A stretch of DNA of 64,000 nt from CAG-238 sp963601575 (GCA_963601575.1 CAVCFO010000008.1:6051-70050), one strand, 5' to 3'. Positions 1-7,943 are shown, numbered from the stretch's first letter. Notes: generated from the sequence alone by a model not told the origin. Numbers and translations: made by a program.

Positions 1-2
1 AG

Positions 3-569
3 GGATTTGCCAAGACCATAAAAGAAGAATCCGCAAGGCTCATAAGCCTCATCGACGACATCATGAAGCTTTCGCGCCTTGACGAAAAGGCAGGAGAAGA
101 TACGGATGAGACGACTGACCTTTGGGAAATCGCATCTCAGACGGTTCAGCGGCTCATGCCGAAGGCTGCGCAAAACGACATAAAGCTGGAACTTAGGGGC
201 GGGCCGGCGATGGTAAAGGGCCCGAATTATATCGTCGATGAGATCGTATATAATCTTTGCGAGAATGCGATAAAATATAACAAGCCGGGTGGCAGCGTGA
301 CGGTCAGCGTTACCGATGAGGCAGGAAAATGCATTCTGACCGTCAGGGACACCGGAATAGGAATTCCAAAGGGCGAAGAAGAGCGCGTTTTCGAGAGATT
401 TTATCGGGTGGACAAGAGCCACTCAAAGAAAATTGGCGGCACGGGGCTTGGACTTTCGATAGTCAAGCACGGCACAGCATTCCTCGGCGGCAGCGTATGG
501 CTGGAAAGCGAGGAAGGAAAAGGCACCACGGTAACAGTGGTATTTCAAAGACAGGAGAAATTGATATAG
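3..569 (+). CDS. Sensor histidine kinase, C-terminal part (cut by window start)
   Basis: The open frame runs in from the window edge and is 188 residues long here. The first residues (about 1-27, ending in SLIDDIMKLSRLDE) match the second helix of a HisKA dimerisation domain, so the phospho-accepting histidine lies just outside the window. An HATPase_c domain follows, with the N box (ENAIKYN), G1 box (DTGIGIP), F box (ERFYRVD) and G2 box (GGTGLGLSIVKH). The arrangement is that of PhoR/WalK-type membrane kinases that phosphorylate a response regulator; partner and stimulus are not visible. It is followed by a transporter gene after a one-base gap, so the two are probably co-transcribed. Confidence 0.93.
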   Translation, partial: GFAKTIKEESARLISLIDDIMKLSRLDEKAGEDTDETTDLWEIASQTVQRLMPKAAQNDIKLELRGGPAMVKGPNYIVDEIVYNLCENAIKYNKPGGSVTVSVTDEAGKCILTVRDTGIGIPKGEEERVFERFYRVDKSHSKKIGGTGLGLSIVKHGTAFLGGSVWLESEEGKGTTVTVVFQRQEKLI

Positions 570-570
570 A

Positions 571-1917
571 ATGCAGCAGGGACGGACAAAATTGAAGAGG
601 ACATTGAACGCAGGCTATGGCGGAGTGCAGGCGGCGTATTGGATGTTTTACGGAGTTTCCAACAGCTTCGCATCGGCGTTTTTGCTTCCACGGGGATATT
701 CCAACACCGAAATAGGGATCATACTTGCAGCTGCAAATGTAATCGCGGTATTCCTTCAGCCTGCCATGGCGGACATCGCAGACCGCTCCCGCAGAGTGTC
801 GCTGATTGGAATTACACAGATCTGCACGATTTTGACCATGGCGCTGGAGGCGGCGCTATTCATTACGGAGAGAAAGTCCGCGGCGCTTTACGTCATATTC
901 GTTATGATCGTCGCGTGGCAGACGGCGCTTCAGCCTTTGATAAATTCCCTTTGCTTCAAGCTGGAGGAAAGCGGGGTACATATAAATTTCGGTATGTGCA
1001 GAAGCCTCGGCTCGCTGGGGTACTCGTTGCTCTGCGCAGTTTTGGGGACGCTGGCGGAAAAATTCGGATCCGGGGTGCTTCCTATAAGCGGAGAGGCGGT
1101 GCTTTTTGCACTTCTCATCGCCCTTTTGCTTGTGAAAAGCTCCTTTGACGGAGCTATATGGGCAAACAACGGGGCAGGAAGCGAGCAGAAAAAAGCGCCC
1201 AAAAGAGGCGAAGCGGTAAGAGGCGAAAAACCGGAGAAGATGCCGGGGACGGAGCCTTTCACGGAGTCTTGCATGGAGCTTTACGAAGAACCTTGCGGGC
1301 AAATTTGTACAGAGTCATGCACAGAATCCTGCGAGGAAATAAATCTGTGGCGGTTCATCCGGGAAAACAAGGTTTTTCTCGTTTTGAACTTAGGGGTTGT
1401 GGGAATTTACTTCAGCAACTCCGTTTTGAACAGCTTTATGCTGCAAATTGTGACGGACGTGGGCGGAGGAAGCGAGGAGATGGGCAGAGTTCTGTCCCTG
1501 ATGGCTTTTCTGGAAATTCCGGCGCTGTTTTTCTTTGATAAGATTCGGTCGAGATTTTCCTGCGTGAACATACTCAAGTTCGCGGCGATATGCTTCGGGC
1601 TGAAGGTCGGGCTCATATATTTGGCAAAATCCATGTGGCTCATATATGCGGCTCATGTTTTCCAGCCGCTCAGCTTCGGACTGTTCCTGCCGGGGATGGT
1701 GGCATTTGCGGACGAAAACATGCGAAAGGGAGAGGCTGTCAAGGGACAGGCGCTCTTCTCGGCTATGACTACGGTAGCTGCGACCATCTCCTCGATAATC
1801 GGCGGGATTTTGATCGACGCAAGCGGAGCGAAGTTTATGCTGCTCGTATCCACGCTTATAACTGCGCTGGGGGCGGTTGTAATTATTCTCACGGCAGGGA
1901 AGATTCGCAGAAAATAA
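571..1917 (+). CDS. Major facilitator (MFS_1-like) membrane transporter with Cys-rich central loop
   Basis: A 448-residue protein with about twelve hydrophobic helices in two six-helix halves. A degenerate MFS motif A (ADIADRSRRV) follows helix 2, and the general look is of the LacY/nucleoside-symporter-like MFS_1-like group. Substrate cannot be told. ATG at 571 is preceded by AGGAGA inside the end of the kinase gene, indicating coupled expression. The cytoplasmic loop between helices 6 and 7 (about residues 195-275) is long and charged, and contains a degenerate repeat of Glu-Ser-Cys / Glu-Pro-Cys with five cysteines, which is unusual for this family. A strong bidirectional terminator follows. 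Confidence 0.85.
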   Translation: MQQGRTKLKRTLNAGYGGVQAAYWMFYGVSNSFASAFLLPRGYSNTEIGIILAAANVIAVFLQPAMADIADRSRRVSLIGITQICTILTMALEAALFITERKSAALYVIFVMIVAWQTALQPLINSLCFKLEESGVHINFGMCRSLGSLGYSLLCAVLGTLAEKFGSGVLPISGEAVLFALLIALLLVKSSFDGAIWANNGAGSEQKKAPKRGEAVRGEKPEKMPGTEPFTESCMELYEEPCGQICTESCTESCEEINLWRFIRENKVFLVLNLGVVGIYFSNSVLNSFMLQIVTDVGGGSEEMGRVLSLMAFLEIPALFFFDKIRSRFSCVNILKFAAICFGLKVGLIYLAKSMWLIYAAHVFQPLSFGLFLPGMVAFADENMRKGEAVKGQALFSAMTTVAATISSIIGGILIDASGAKFMLLVSTLITALGAVVIILTAGKIRRK

Positions 1918-1944
1918 AAAAGGGAAAAAGAAGGGAAAATGTAG

Positions 1945-1995
1945 AAAATCGGCTTTTATGAGGCTGCGGCAAGCAGGCTCGGAAAAGCCGATTTT
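1945..1995. terminator. Bidirectional intrinsic terminator between convergent genes
   Basis: Perfect 13-bp inverted repeat AAAATCGGCTTTT (1945-1957) / AAAAGCCGATTTT (1983-1995) between the convergent MFS and aldo/keto reductase genes. A/T runs at both ends let it act in both directions. Confidence 0.85.
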
Positions 1996-2002
1996 GATTG
2001 TT

Positions 2003-3049
2003 CTAGTACATTATGATAGCGCGGACCGGGCAGCTCTGCGCGCAGTAGCCGCAGGTGATGCATTTTGTCTGGTCGATCTGGGCAAGGCCAAATCGGTTAT
2101 AGGCGATGGCCCCGCTGTGGCAGGTTGCGATGCAGGTTCCGCAGCCTTCGCAGTCCTCCTGGTTAACACGGACGCGCTTTGCCGATACGTCAGGTGCATA
2201 GCCCGGCGGCATCGAGCCGTCAAGATAGGAGAGTATGTCGTCGATGTCGCGCCGGCAGCCAAGGCCCAGCATGACGGAATCGATGCCCTCCCGGGAGAAA
2301 ACATAGTCGAGTGCCTCTTGGTAGTGCATGGCGAGGTTTCCGCCGCCAAGGGCTTTCATGATATAGATGCCCTTGCCTGCGCCGCGGGCCTTTGCGATGG
2401 CACGGGCCATGGCGGCGCAGGAGGCAGCGCAGCTGCCGCGGCGGATACCCATGCCGGCATAGTTTAGCAGCGGAAAGATCACGTCGCATGCCGGCACGCG
2501 GGTCAGTTCCTCCACCACATCGATGTGATGGGTGGAGGCCCCGATGGCGCGCACAAGGCCTTTTGCCTTGGCGTCCATCAGGGCGCGCCATGCGCCCTGG
2601 CGCATGGCGAACTGACCCGTCCTCAGCTCGTGCAATAGGAATATGTCGATGCGAGGCACGCCCAGTGCCTCGCATTCCTCTTTGATAGCGGCATAAGCCC
2701 CGTCATAGTCCGTAGCCAGGGTCTTTGATGAGATGACGGGGCGGCGCGGGGCGGCCGCACTCCGTGCGCCCGCCGTTTCGTCTGCCTCAGAGCAGGCGGC
2801 AGGGCAAACGAAACCGTCTCCCGCCCCCAGCATTTGCAGCGCCCGCCGGATATATGTGTAAGTCTTGTAATACTGCGCCGTATCAATAAAATTTATGCCT
2901 TTTTCGAGGGCATAGCAAATCAGCTCCGCCCCCTCATCCACAGGAAGCGCAAGCTGTCCCGGACCCATGGGAAGCACGCCGAAGCCCACAGGACTTACCC
3001 ATATATCTGTTTTTCCAAGTTGAACTCTGTCTGAAATATTCTTCGCCAT
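2003..3049 (-). CDS. Aldo/keto reductase with C-terminal 2[4Fe-4S] ferredoxin domain
   Basis: A 348-residue protein. The N-terminal part is an aldo/keto reductase barrel: the GFGVLPMG start strand, FIDTAQYY with the catalytic Asp and Tyr, ISSKT with the catalytic Lys, and LLHELRT with the His region. The last 55 residues form a bacterial ferredoxin fold with two clusters, CEGCGTCIATC and CITCGYCAQSCP. This AKR-ferredoxin fusion is common in anaerobes and is thought to be a cytoplasmic oxidoreductase; the substrate is unknown. About 25-30 extra, Ala/Cys-rich residues (near CPAACSEADETAGARSAAA) sit between the Tyr and Lys motifs. A consensus sigma-A promoter reads into the gene from 3105-3077. 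Confidence 0.9.
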   Translation of the reverse strand: MAKNISDRVQLGKTDIWVSPVGFGVLPMGPGQLALPVDEGAELICYALEKGINFIDTAQYYKTYTYIRRALQMLGAGDGFVCPAACSEADETAGARSAAAPRRPVISSKTLATDYDGAYAAIKEECEALGVPRIDIFLLHELRTGQFAMRQGAWRALMDAKAKGLVRAIGASTHHIDVVEELTRVPACDVIFPLLNYAGMGIRRGSCAASCAAMARAIAKARGAGKGIYIMKALGGGNLAMHYQEALDYVFSREGIDSVMLGLGCRRDIDDILSYLDGSMPPGYAPDVSAKRVRVNQEDCEGCGTCIATCHSGAIAYNRFGLAQIDQTKCITCGYCAQSCPVRAIIMY

Positions 3050-3076
3050 ATTAACACCGAAAGCCTTTCTTTTTAC

Positions 3077-3105
3077 ATTATAATGTTGTATAATTGATAT
3101 GTCAA
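3077..3105 (-). promoter_or_regulatory. Consensus sigma-A promoter for the aldo/keto reductase
   Basis: On the minus strand TTGACA (3105-3100), a 17-bp spacer and TATAAT (3082-3077) match consensus at every position. The -10 box lies in a perfect 12-bp palindrome ACATTATAATGT (3075-3086). A plus-strand TATAAT at 3089-3094 overlaps the spacer and may serve relQ, but has no good -35. Confidence 0.8.
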
Positions 3106-3153
3106 TTTGTTGTCAACGAGATTAGCTTGTGCTTTCGGGAAAGGGGTGCTGAA

Positions 3154-3786
3154 TTGAGCAGCGAACATATTGAGCATTTGCAAAATCAGATGGGATTTGA
3201 GGCTTTTCGCCACGCATACAGGGCGGCAATCAAGGAGGTTCGGACGAAAATCGAAATTTTGAGCGAAGATTTCGCCGTCCGACACGACTATAACCCCATC
3301 CACCACATGGAGCGCAGACTAAAGGTGCCAGAGAGCATCGAAGAGAAGCTCGAGCGCCTCAAAAAAGAGGTTTCCATCGAATCCGCCAGAGAAAATATTT
3401 TCGACATCGCAGGAATAAGGGTAGTCTGCAACTTTATCGACGACGTTTATGCGGTTGCCGAAATGCTCACCTCGCAAAACGACATAACCCTGCTCACCGA
3501 AAAGGACTATATCAAGAATCCCAAGCCAAACGGATATCGCAGCCTGCACCTGGTAATCTCGGTGCCGGTATATCTCTTGGACGGAGAGGAGGAGGTTCCG
3601 GTGGAGGTTCAGATCCGAACCGTGGCAATGGACTTTTGGGCGAGCCTCGAACACAATTTAAGATACAAACAGAACAAGAATATTTCATCCAAAATCGACA
3701 TAGAGCTAAAGGCCTGCGCCGAGGTCAGCGCGACCCTCGACCGCAGAATGCAGAAAATTTTCGACGAACTGAACAAGTTAGAGTAA
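3154..3786 (+). CDS. relQ: Small alarmone ((p)ppGpp) synthetase, RelQ/YjbM type
   Basis: A GTP pyrophosphokinase domain without hydrolase or regulatory domains. Typical stretches are GIRVVCNFIDDVYAV, KNPKPNGYRSLHL and VEVQIRTVAMDFWASLEH. It transfers pyrophosphate from ATP to GDP/GTP to make the stringent-response alarmone in the cytoplasm. The frame is open from TTG 3094, but I chose TTG 3154 because AAGGGGTG lies 5 nt upstream and the resulting 210 residues match RelQ length. It stands alone, divergent from the reductase, and ends at an intrinsic terminator. Confidence 0.9.
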   Translation: MSSEHIEHLQNQMGFEAFRHAYRAAIKEVRTKIEILSEDFAVRHDYNPIHHMERRLKVPESIEEKLERLKKEVSIESARENIFDIAGIRVVCNFIDDVYAVAEMLTSQNDITLLTEKDYIKNPKPNGYRSLHLVISVPVYLLDGEEEVPVEVQIRTVAMDFWASLEHNLRYKQNKNISSKIDIELKACAEVSATLDRRMQKIFDELNKLE

Positions 3787-3813
3787 AGCCTAAGCAGCAT
3801 CCGTAAGCAGCCA

Positions 3814-3860
3814 TGCAATCCCCCTTTGACACAATTATTGGCAAAGGGGATTTTCTATTT
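3814..3860 (+). terminator. Intrinsic terminator of relQ
   Basis: CCCCTTTG (3821-3828) pairs with CAAAGGGG (3842-3849), extended by AAT/ATT across a bulge, followed by a T-rich run. Confidence 0.75.
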
Positions 3861-3865
3861 TTTGC

Positions 3866-3894
3866 TTGCTTCTGAAACTAAAAAATGATATAAT
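3866..3894 (+). promoter_or_regulatory. Extended -10 promoter for the DUF4143 ATPase
   Basis: TTGCTT (3866-3871), 17-bp spacer, TATAAT (3889-3894) preceded by TGA (extended -10). The predicted start, near 3901, is at the first of the 33-bp palindromic repeats. Confidence 0.75.
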
Positions 3895-3899
3895 TTTCT

Positions 3900-4031
3900 A
3901 AAATGTTGATACAAACTACATTTTAACCTTCCAAAATGTTGATACAAACTACATTTTAACCTTCTAAAATGTTGATGAACACTGCATTTTTGCATTTCAA
4001 AATGTTGATGAGAGAAAAATTTTCACATAGA
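3900..4031 (+). repeat. Four tandem 33-bp palindromic units upstream of the ATPase gene
   Basis: Units start at 3900, 3933, 3966 and 3999, each opening with AAAATGTTGAT. Units 1 and 2 are identical over almost their whole length; units 3 and 4 diverge at the right half. Units 1-2 contain an inverted repeat AAAATGT-N11-ACATTTT, unit 3 has GCATTTT, unit 4 is degraded. The array fills the space between the predicted transcription start and the ATG at 4039, so it could be a set of operators about three helical turns apart, a string of RNA hairpins, or both. There are no spacers, so it is not CRISPR. Confidence 0.85.
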
Positions 4032-4038
4032 GGTGCTT

Positions 4039-5346
4039 ATGCTAAAAAGGAAAATGATAACTTCGCTAAAGAATTGGCGCGATACGAAAAACAAAAAATG
4101 CCTCATCGTTCAAGGAGCAAGGCAAACGGGAAAGACATATATAATAGAGCGGTTTGCAGAAGAAAATTACGAAGAACTCCTTGAGATAAATTTCAAACAG
4201 CTTCCATCTGCATCTGAAATCTTTTCCGGCGACCTTACGGTGGACAATATGCTTATGGCTATGCGGTTTCGCTTTCCGGAAAAAAAGATTGTTCCGGGGA
4301 AAACTTTGATTTTTCTTGATGAAATTCAGGAGTGCAGTCAGGCCATAACATCCCTAAAATTCTGGGCGACGGACAACAGGTTCGATGTGATTGCCTCAGG
4401 CTCGCTTCTTGGAATTGACTATAAGCGCGCTTCCTCTTATCCGGTGGGTTATGTTGATTATCTGCGGATGTACGGGATAGATTTTGAGGAGTTCCTTTGG
4501 GGCATGGGGATTTCAGAAGATATGACAGAAAACATTTGCGGATATATAGACTCAAAAATACCGCTGCCGGATGCGATTCACACTCAAATGATGAATTACT
4601 ACAGGCAATATATCGCAATAGGCGGCATGCCGGAAGCCGTGCAAAAGTATGTGGATACAAGGGATTTCAGAGAGGTTGACAGGATTCAGCGGAGCATTTT
4701 GCAAGGGTATCAGTACGATATTGCGCATTATGCAACGGCTGAGGAAAAGGTAAAAGCGGAGAAATGCTACCTTTCCCTCGCAAAACAACTCCTTGATAAA
4801 GAAAATCACAAATTTCAATACAAAGAAGTCGAGCATGGCGGCAGGGCGCAAAAATATTTTTCCAGTATCGAATGGCTGCTTCGCGCTGACATGGTACATT
4901 TGTGCAAGTGCGTAAGAGATGTCAGATTCGACTTGGATGATTATGCAAGAGATGACTTTTTCAGGGCGTACACCACGGACTTATCTCTTCTTGTGGCGAT
5001 GAAAGATTTTTCCCTAAAGCAGCATATCACAGAAAATACTTTGTCGGGAAACACAAAGGGCGGAATCTTTGAATGCGCTGTGGCAGATGCCTTGTACAAG
5101 AAAGGGTACCTGCTGTATTTCTACAAAAACGAAACGACTAAAAGAGAAATAGATATAATAATCCAAAAGGACGGCAATGTGTTTCCCATCGAAGTAAAGA
5201 GCGGAAACGCCAAGGCAAATTCTCTGAAATCAATTATGAAAAAGCACGGAGAAATCCCCTATGGTTATAAATTTATCGACGGCAACATAGGGGTAAGCGA
5301 GGAGAGCATAATTACCCTGCCGCTATATATGGCTGCATTTATTTGA
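4039..5346 (+). CDS. AAA-type ATPase with DUF4143 C-terminal domain
   Basis: A P-loop ATPase of the AAA_14/DUF4143 family, 435 residues from ATG 4039. Walker A is GARQTGKT, Walker B LIFLDEIQ, and a sensor-like VIASGSLLG follows. The C-terminal domain ends with a nuclease-like pattern (EIDIIIQ then PIEVKSG), resembling PD-(D/E)xK folds. Function is not established for this family. Start choice is uncertain: GTG 4033, ATG 4039 and ATG 4054 are all in frame, with AGGTG at 4031-4035. It is monocistronic, with its own promoter and the 33-bp repeat array upstream. Confidence 0.85.
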   Translation: MLKRKMITSLKNWRDTKNKKCLIVQGARQTGKTYIIERFAEENYEELLEINFKQLPSASEIFSGDLTVDNMLMAMRFRFPEKKIVPGKTLIFLDEIQECSQAITSLKFWATDNRFDVIASGSLLGIDYKRASSYPVGYVDYLRMYGIDFEEFLWGMGISEDMTENICGYIDSKIPLPDAIHTQMMNYYRQYIAIGGMPEAVQKYVDTRDFREVDRIQRSILQGYQYDIAHYATAEEKVKAEKCYLSLAKQLLDKENHKFQYKEVEHGGRAQKYFSSIEWLLRADMVHLCKCVRDVRFDLDDYARDDFFRAYTTDLSLLVAMKDFSLKQHITENTLSGNTKGGIFECAVADALYKKGYLLYFYKNETTKREIDIIIQKDGNVFPIEVKSGNAKANSLKSIMKKHGEIPYGYKFIDGNIGVSEESIITLPLYMAAFI

Positions 5347-5426
5347 TTAAATTCTTGAACGAAAATTCTTGAAACGAAAATGGACGAAATTCCGGACAAA
5401 TCTAAGCGAAATTCCGGATAAAACGC

Positions 5427-5455
5427 TTGCAATCCGCGGAATTTTGTGCTATCAT
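5427..5455 (+). promoter_or_regulatory. Promoter of the rimP-nusA-infB operon
   Basis: TTGCAA (5427-5432), 17-bp spacer, TATCAT (5450-5455) preceded by TGC (extended -10). Confidence 0.7.
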
Positions 5456-5485
5456 GATTTTGCACGATTCATAAGGTAAGACTAG

Positions 5486-5520
5486 AAGAGTGGGTTTTCG
5501 CCCACTCTTTCAATTTTGTT
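5486..5520 (+). terminator. Hairpin in the rimP leader (attenuator or terminator-like)
   Basis: Perfect 9-bp stem AAGAGTGGG (5486-5494) / CCCACTCTT (5501-5509) with a 6-nt loop, then a weak T-rich stretch. It sits between the operon promoter and the rimP ribosome site, so it may attenuate the operon. NusA and IF-2 encoded downstream make feedback plausible but unproven. Confidence 0.6.
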
Positions 5521-5533
5521 TGGAGGCTTGACA

Positions 5534-6133
5534 GTGTCAAAAAAGAAAATTACAGATATAATCGAAGAAATCAGCGCGGACTTCCTTGCCCAAAACGGAC
5601 TTGAGCTTTATAACTCAGAGTTCGTAAAAGAGGGCAGAGACTGGTTCCTGCGAGTATATATCGACAAGACGCAAGAAACGGCCGGGGCCGCTGCCGCAAA
5701 TACCGCAGAAGCCACGGAAGCCGCATCAGCAAAGGCAGCTACGGAAGCCGCATCAGCAAAAGAGAAAGCTATCTGTGAGGTTCAAAACCCTGAGATGCCG
5801 CTTTCCCAATATGTTTCCACAGACGACTGCGAGAAGGTCAGCCGTTTCCTAAGCGCAGAGCTTGACAGGCTCGACCCGATAGAGCAAAATTACTATCTTG
5901 AGGTTTCGTCTCCCGGAATGGACAGGGCGCTCATACGGGACAAGGACTTTGCAAGGTTTGCGGGAGAGACGGTAGATATCAGCCTTTACAAGGCGCTTGA
6001 CGGCAAAAAGGCCTATCAGGGAAGGCTCATCGGCATAGAAGACGACAAAATCATCATTACGGATGAAAAAGATAATAGAATTGAATTTCCAAGGGAGCAG
6101 GTTGCGAAGACGAAACTTGCCATAATATTCTAA
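5534..6133 (+). CDS. rimP: Ribosome maturation factor RimP, with Ala-rich insertion
   Basis: RimP assists late assembly of the 30S subunit. The N-terminal alpha/beta domain and the C-terminal SH3-like domain are both recognisable (DDCEKVSRFLSAELD, YYLEVSSPGMDRAL, EFPREQVAKTKL). GTG 5534 is chosen because GGAGG lies 7 nt upstream; the frame is open from TTG 5516. Length is 199 residues, longer than the usual ~150, because about 45 Ala/Glu-rich residues interrupt the N-terminal domain after VYIDK; part of this is a 27-bp DNA repeat starting at 5714 and 5741. First gene of the nusA-infB operon. Confidence 0.93.
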   Translation: MSKKKITDIIEEISADFLAQNGLELYNSEFVKEGRDWFLRVYIDKTQETAGAAAANTAEATEAASAKAATEAASAKEKAICEVQNPEMPLSQYVSTDDCEKVSRFLSAELDRLDPIEQNYYLEVSSPGMDRALIRDKDFARFAGETVDISLYKALDGKKAYQGRLIGIEDDKIIITDEKDNRIEFPREQVAKTKLAIIF

Positions 6134-6149
6134 GGAGGTAATACAGAAA

Positions 6150-7349
6150 ATGAACAAGGAATTTATACAGGCTATCGAGGATTTGGAAAAGGAAAAGCAC
6201 ATATCCAAGGAGATTTTGCTTGAGGCCATCGAATCCGCGCTTGTATCTGCTTACAAGAAAAACTACGGGACGTCGCAGAATGTGAGAGTCGACATCAACG
6301 AAGAAACCGGCGACATCAACGTTTATATGAGAATGGACGTTGTGTCGGGCGATGACTTTGAGGATGATCTGACGCAGATTACTTTGGAGGAGGCGATGGA
6401 AATCGACCCTCGCTACGAAGTCGGCGATGTGGTAGAATATCAGGTTACCCCAAGGGATTTTGGCAGAATCGCAGCCCAGACCGCAAAACAGGTTGTAGTT
6501 CAGAGGATAAGAGAAGCAGAACGCGGAATGATATTTGACAACTTCATCACCCGCCAGGGCGAAATCCTGACAGGAACTGTCGAGAGAGTAAGCAACGAAA
6601 CGCTCTTCGTAAGCGTCGGAGGCACGGAGGGCATCCTTTCGCCAAACGAGCAGGTGCCGGGAGAACATTACAAGGTAGGCGACCGCCTCAAGGTCTACAT
6701 CATGGATGTAAGAAAGAGCAACAAGGGTCCGCAGGTATTCCTTTCGAGATCCCATCCGGGACTTGTGAGAAGGCTTTTCGAACTGGAGGTTCCGGAAATC
6801 GAGGATGGAACGGTCGAAATCAAGGGAATCGCAAGAGAAGCAGGTTCCAGAACCAAGATGGCCGTTTATACGGGATTTGAGAATGTAGATCCGGTAGGCT
6901 CCTGCGTAGGAACGAGAGGAAACAGAGTTCAGGCAATCGTAGATGAACTCCACGGCGAGAAGATCGACATCATCACATGGAGCGAGGATCCGGAGATATT
7001 GATTGCCAATGTGCTGAGCCCCGCAAAGGTCGAGAAGGTTATCATACCGAACGAAGACGAAAAGTCAGCGATCGTAGTTGTTCCGGATTATCAGCTTTCC
7101 CTGGCCATCGGCAAGGAAGGGCAGAATGTAAGGCTGGCGGCCAGGGTCAGCGGCTGGAAGATCGATATCAAGAGCCACAGCAAGTACGAGGAAAGCCTCC
7201 AGGCGGAAGACTTCATTGAAATCATCGAGGAGCCGGAGAACATTGATGAGCCGGAAATAATCGAAGAACCGGAAACCATCGGAGAACCGGAAATAATCGA
7301 TGAACCGGAAATCATCGAAGAAAAAGAAGAAATGAATTCGGAGGAATAG
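6150..7349 (+). CDS. nusA: Transcription elongation/termination factor NusA
   Basis: NusA binds RNA polymerase and nascent RNA and modulates pausing, termination and antitermination. In order: N-terminal polymerase-binding domain, S1 domain (near GEILTGTVERVSNETLFVSVGG), and two KH domains (the second includes VVPDYQLSLAIGKEGQNVRLAARVSGWKI). A tail of about 40 residues repeats Glu-Pro-Glu-Ile-Ile in variants (roughly residues 360-395), an acidic extension unlike the short Gram-positive NusA end. AGGAGG precedes ATG 6150. 399 residues. Confidence 0.96.
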   Translation: MNKEFIQAIEDLEKEKHISKEILLEAIESALVSAYKKNYGTSQNVRVDINEETGDINVYMRMDVVSGDDFEDDLTQITLEEAMEIDPRYEVGDVVEYQVTPRDFGRIAAQTAKQVVVQRIREAERGMIFDNFITRQGEILTGTVERVSNETLFVSVGGTEGILSPNEQVPGEHYKVGDRLKVYIMDVRKSNKGPQVFLSRSHPGLVRRLFELEVPEIEDGTVEIKGIAREAGSRTKMAVYTGFENVDPVGSCVGTRGNRVQAIVDELHGEKIDIITWSEDPEILIANVLSPAKVEKVIIPNEDEKSAIVVVPDYQLSLAIGKEGQNVRLAARVSGWKIDIKSHSKYEESLQAEDFIEIIEEPENIDEPEIIEEPETIGEPEIIDEPEIIEEKEEMNSEE

Positions 7350-7350
7350 T

Positions 7351-7620
7351 TTGAAGGAAAGAAAAGTTCCCATGCGAAAGTGCGTGGGGTGCATGGAATC
7401 AAGAGAAAAAAAGAATTTGACCAGAATTGCGATTTTCGAAGGAAAGCTTACGGTTGATCCTGCGGGCAGAGCCAAGGGCCGCGGCATATATATATGCAAG
7501 GATAGGCCCGAATGCTTTGGCCTTGCATTGAAGCGCAGAGCACTTGAGCGCGCCGCTAGTCGCGCGGTCAGCGATGAAGAAAAGGCTCAGATTCGCGCGG
7601 AGCTGGAGGCTGCAACATGA
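7351..7620 (+). CDS. rnpM: RNA-binding YlxR-family protein (RnpM)
   Basis: The YlxR signature PMRKCVGCMESREKKNLTRI is present, followed by DPAGRAKGRGIYICKD. In B. subtilis the family member RnpM binds RNase P RNA. TTG 7351 is used: GGAGGA at 7340-7345 overlaps the nusA stop region, and the next Met (7372) would remove the conserved lysine-rich start. 89 residues; its ATGA overlaps the start of the next gene. Confidence 0.9.
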   Translation: MKERKVPMRKCVGCMESREKKNLTRIAIFEGKLTVDPAGRAKGRGIYICKDRPECFGLALKRRALERAASRAVSDEEKAQIRAELEAAT

Positions 7621-7943
7621 GAAGCAAAGTGGAAGCCTATATGGGCTTTGCGGCAAAGGCAAGGAGCCTTTCGACGGGCTACAATACCTGCCTGTTCATG
7701 CTGGAGAAGGGAAAACTCAAACTCTTGATTTTGGCAGAGGATCTTTCCGAAAACTCGAAGGGAAAAATGAAAAAAGAGGCCGCAAAATTCGGCATTGAGT
7801 GCCGCATCTATGGCAAGATAGACAGTCTCTCCCACGCAACAGGAACGGAGGGCAAGGGAATTTTCGGCATTGAAGATAAAAATTTAGCAGACGCAATTAT
7901 AAATCAGATTGATAGACAATCGAAAGAAGAGGAGGTGTTCTAA
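7617..7943 (+). CDS. ylxQ: L7Ae-family ribosomal protein (YlxQ)
   Basis: A 108-residue L7Ae/L30e/S12e/Gadd45-like RNA-binding protein that binds kink-turn RNA. It starts at ATGA overlapping the rnpM stop and ends in TAATG overlapping the infB start. Position between rnpM and infB is the standard Firmicutes arrangement. Confidence 0.88.
   Translation: MRSKVEAYMGFAAKARSLSTGYNTCLFMLEKGKLKLLILAEDLSENSKGKMKKEAAKFGIECRIYGKIDSLSHATGTEGKGIFGIEDKNLADAIINQIDRQSKEEEVF

Noticed and set aside
3900..4031. CRISPR array
   Set aside because: The 33-bp units abut directly with no spacers and there are no cas genes.
6057..6953. A 298-codon antisense frame over rimP/nusA
   Set aside because: Shadow of nusA; no coding features of its own.
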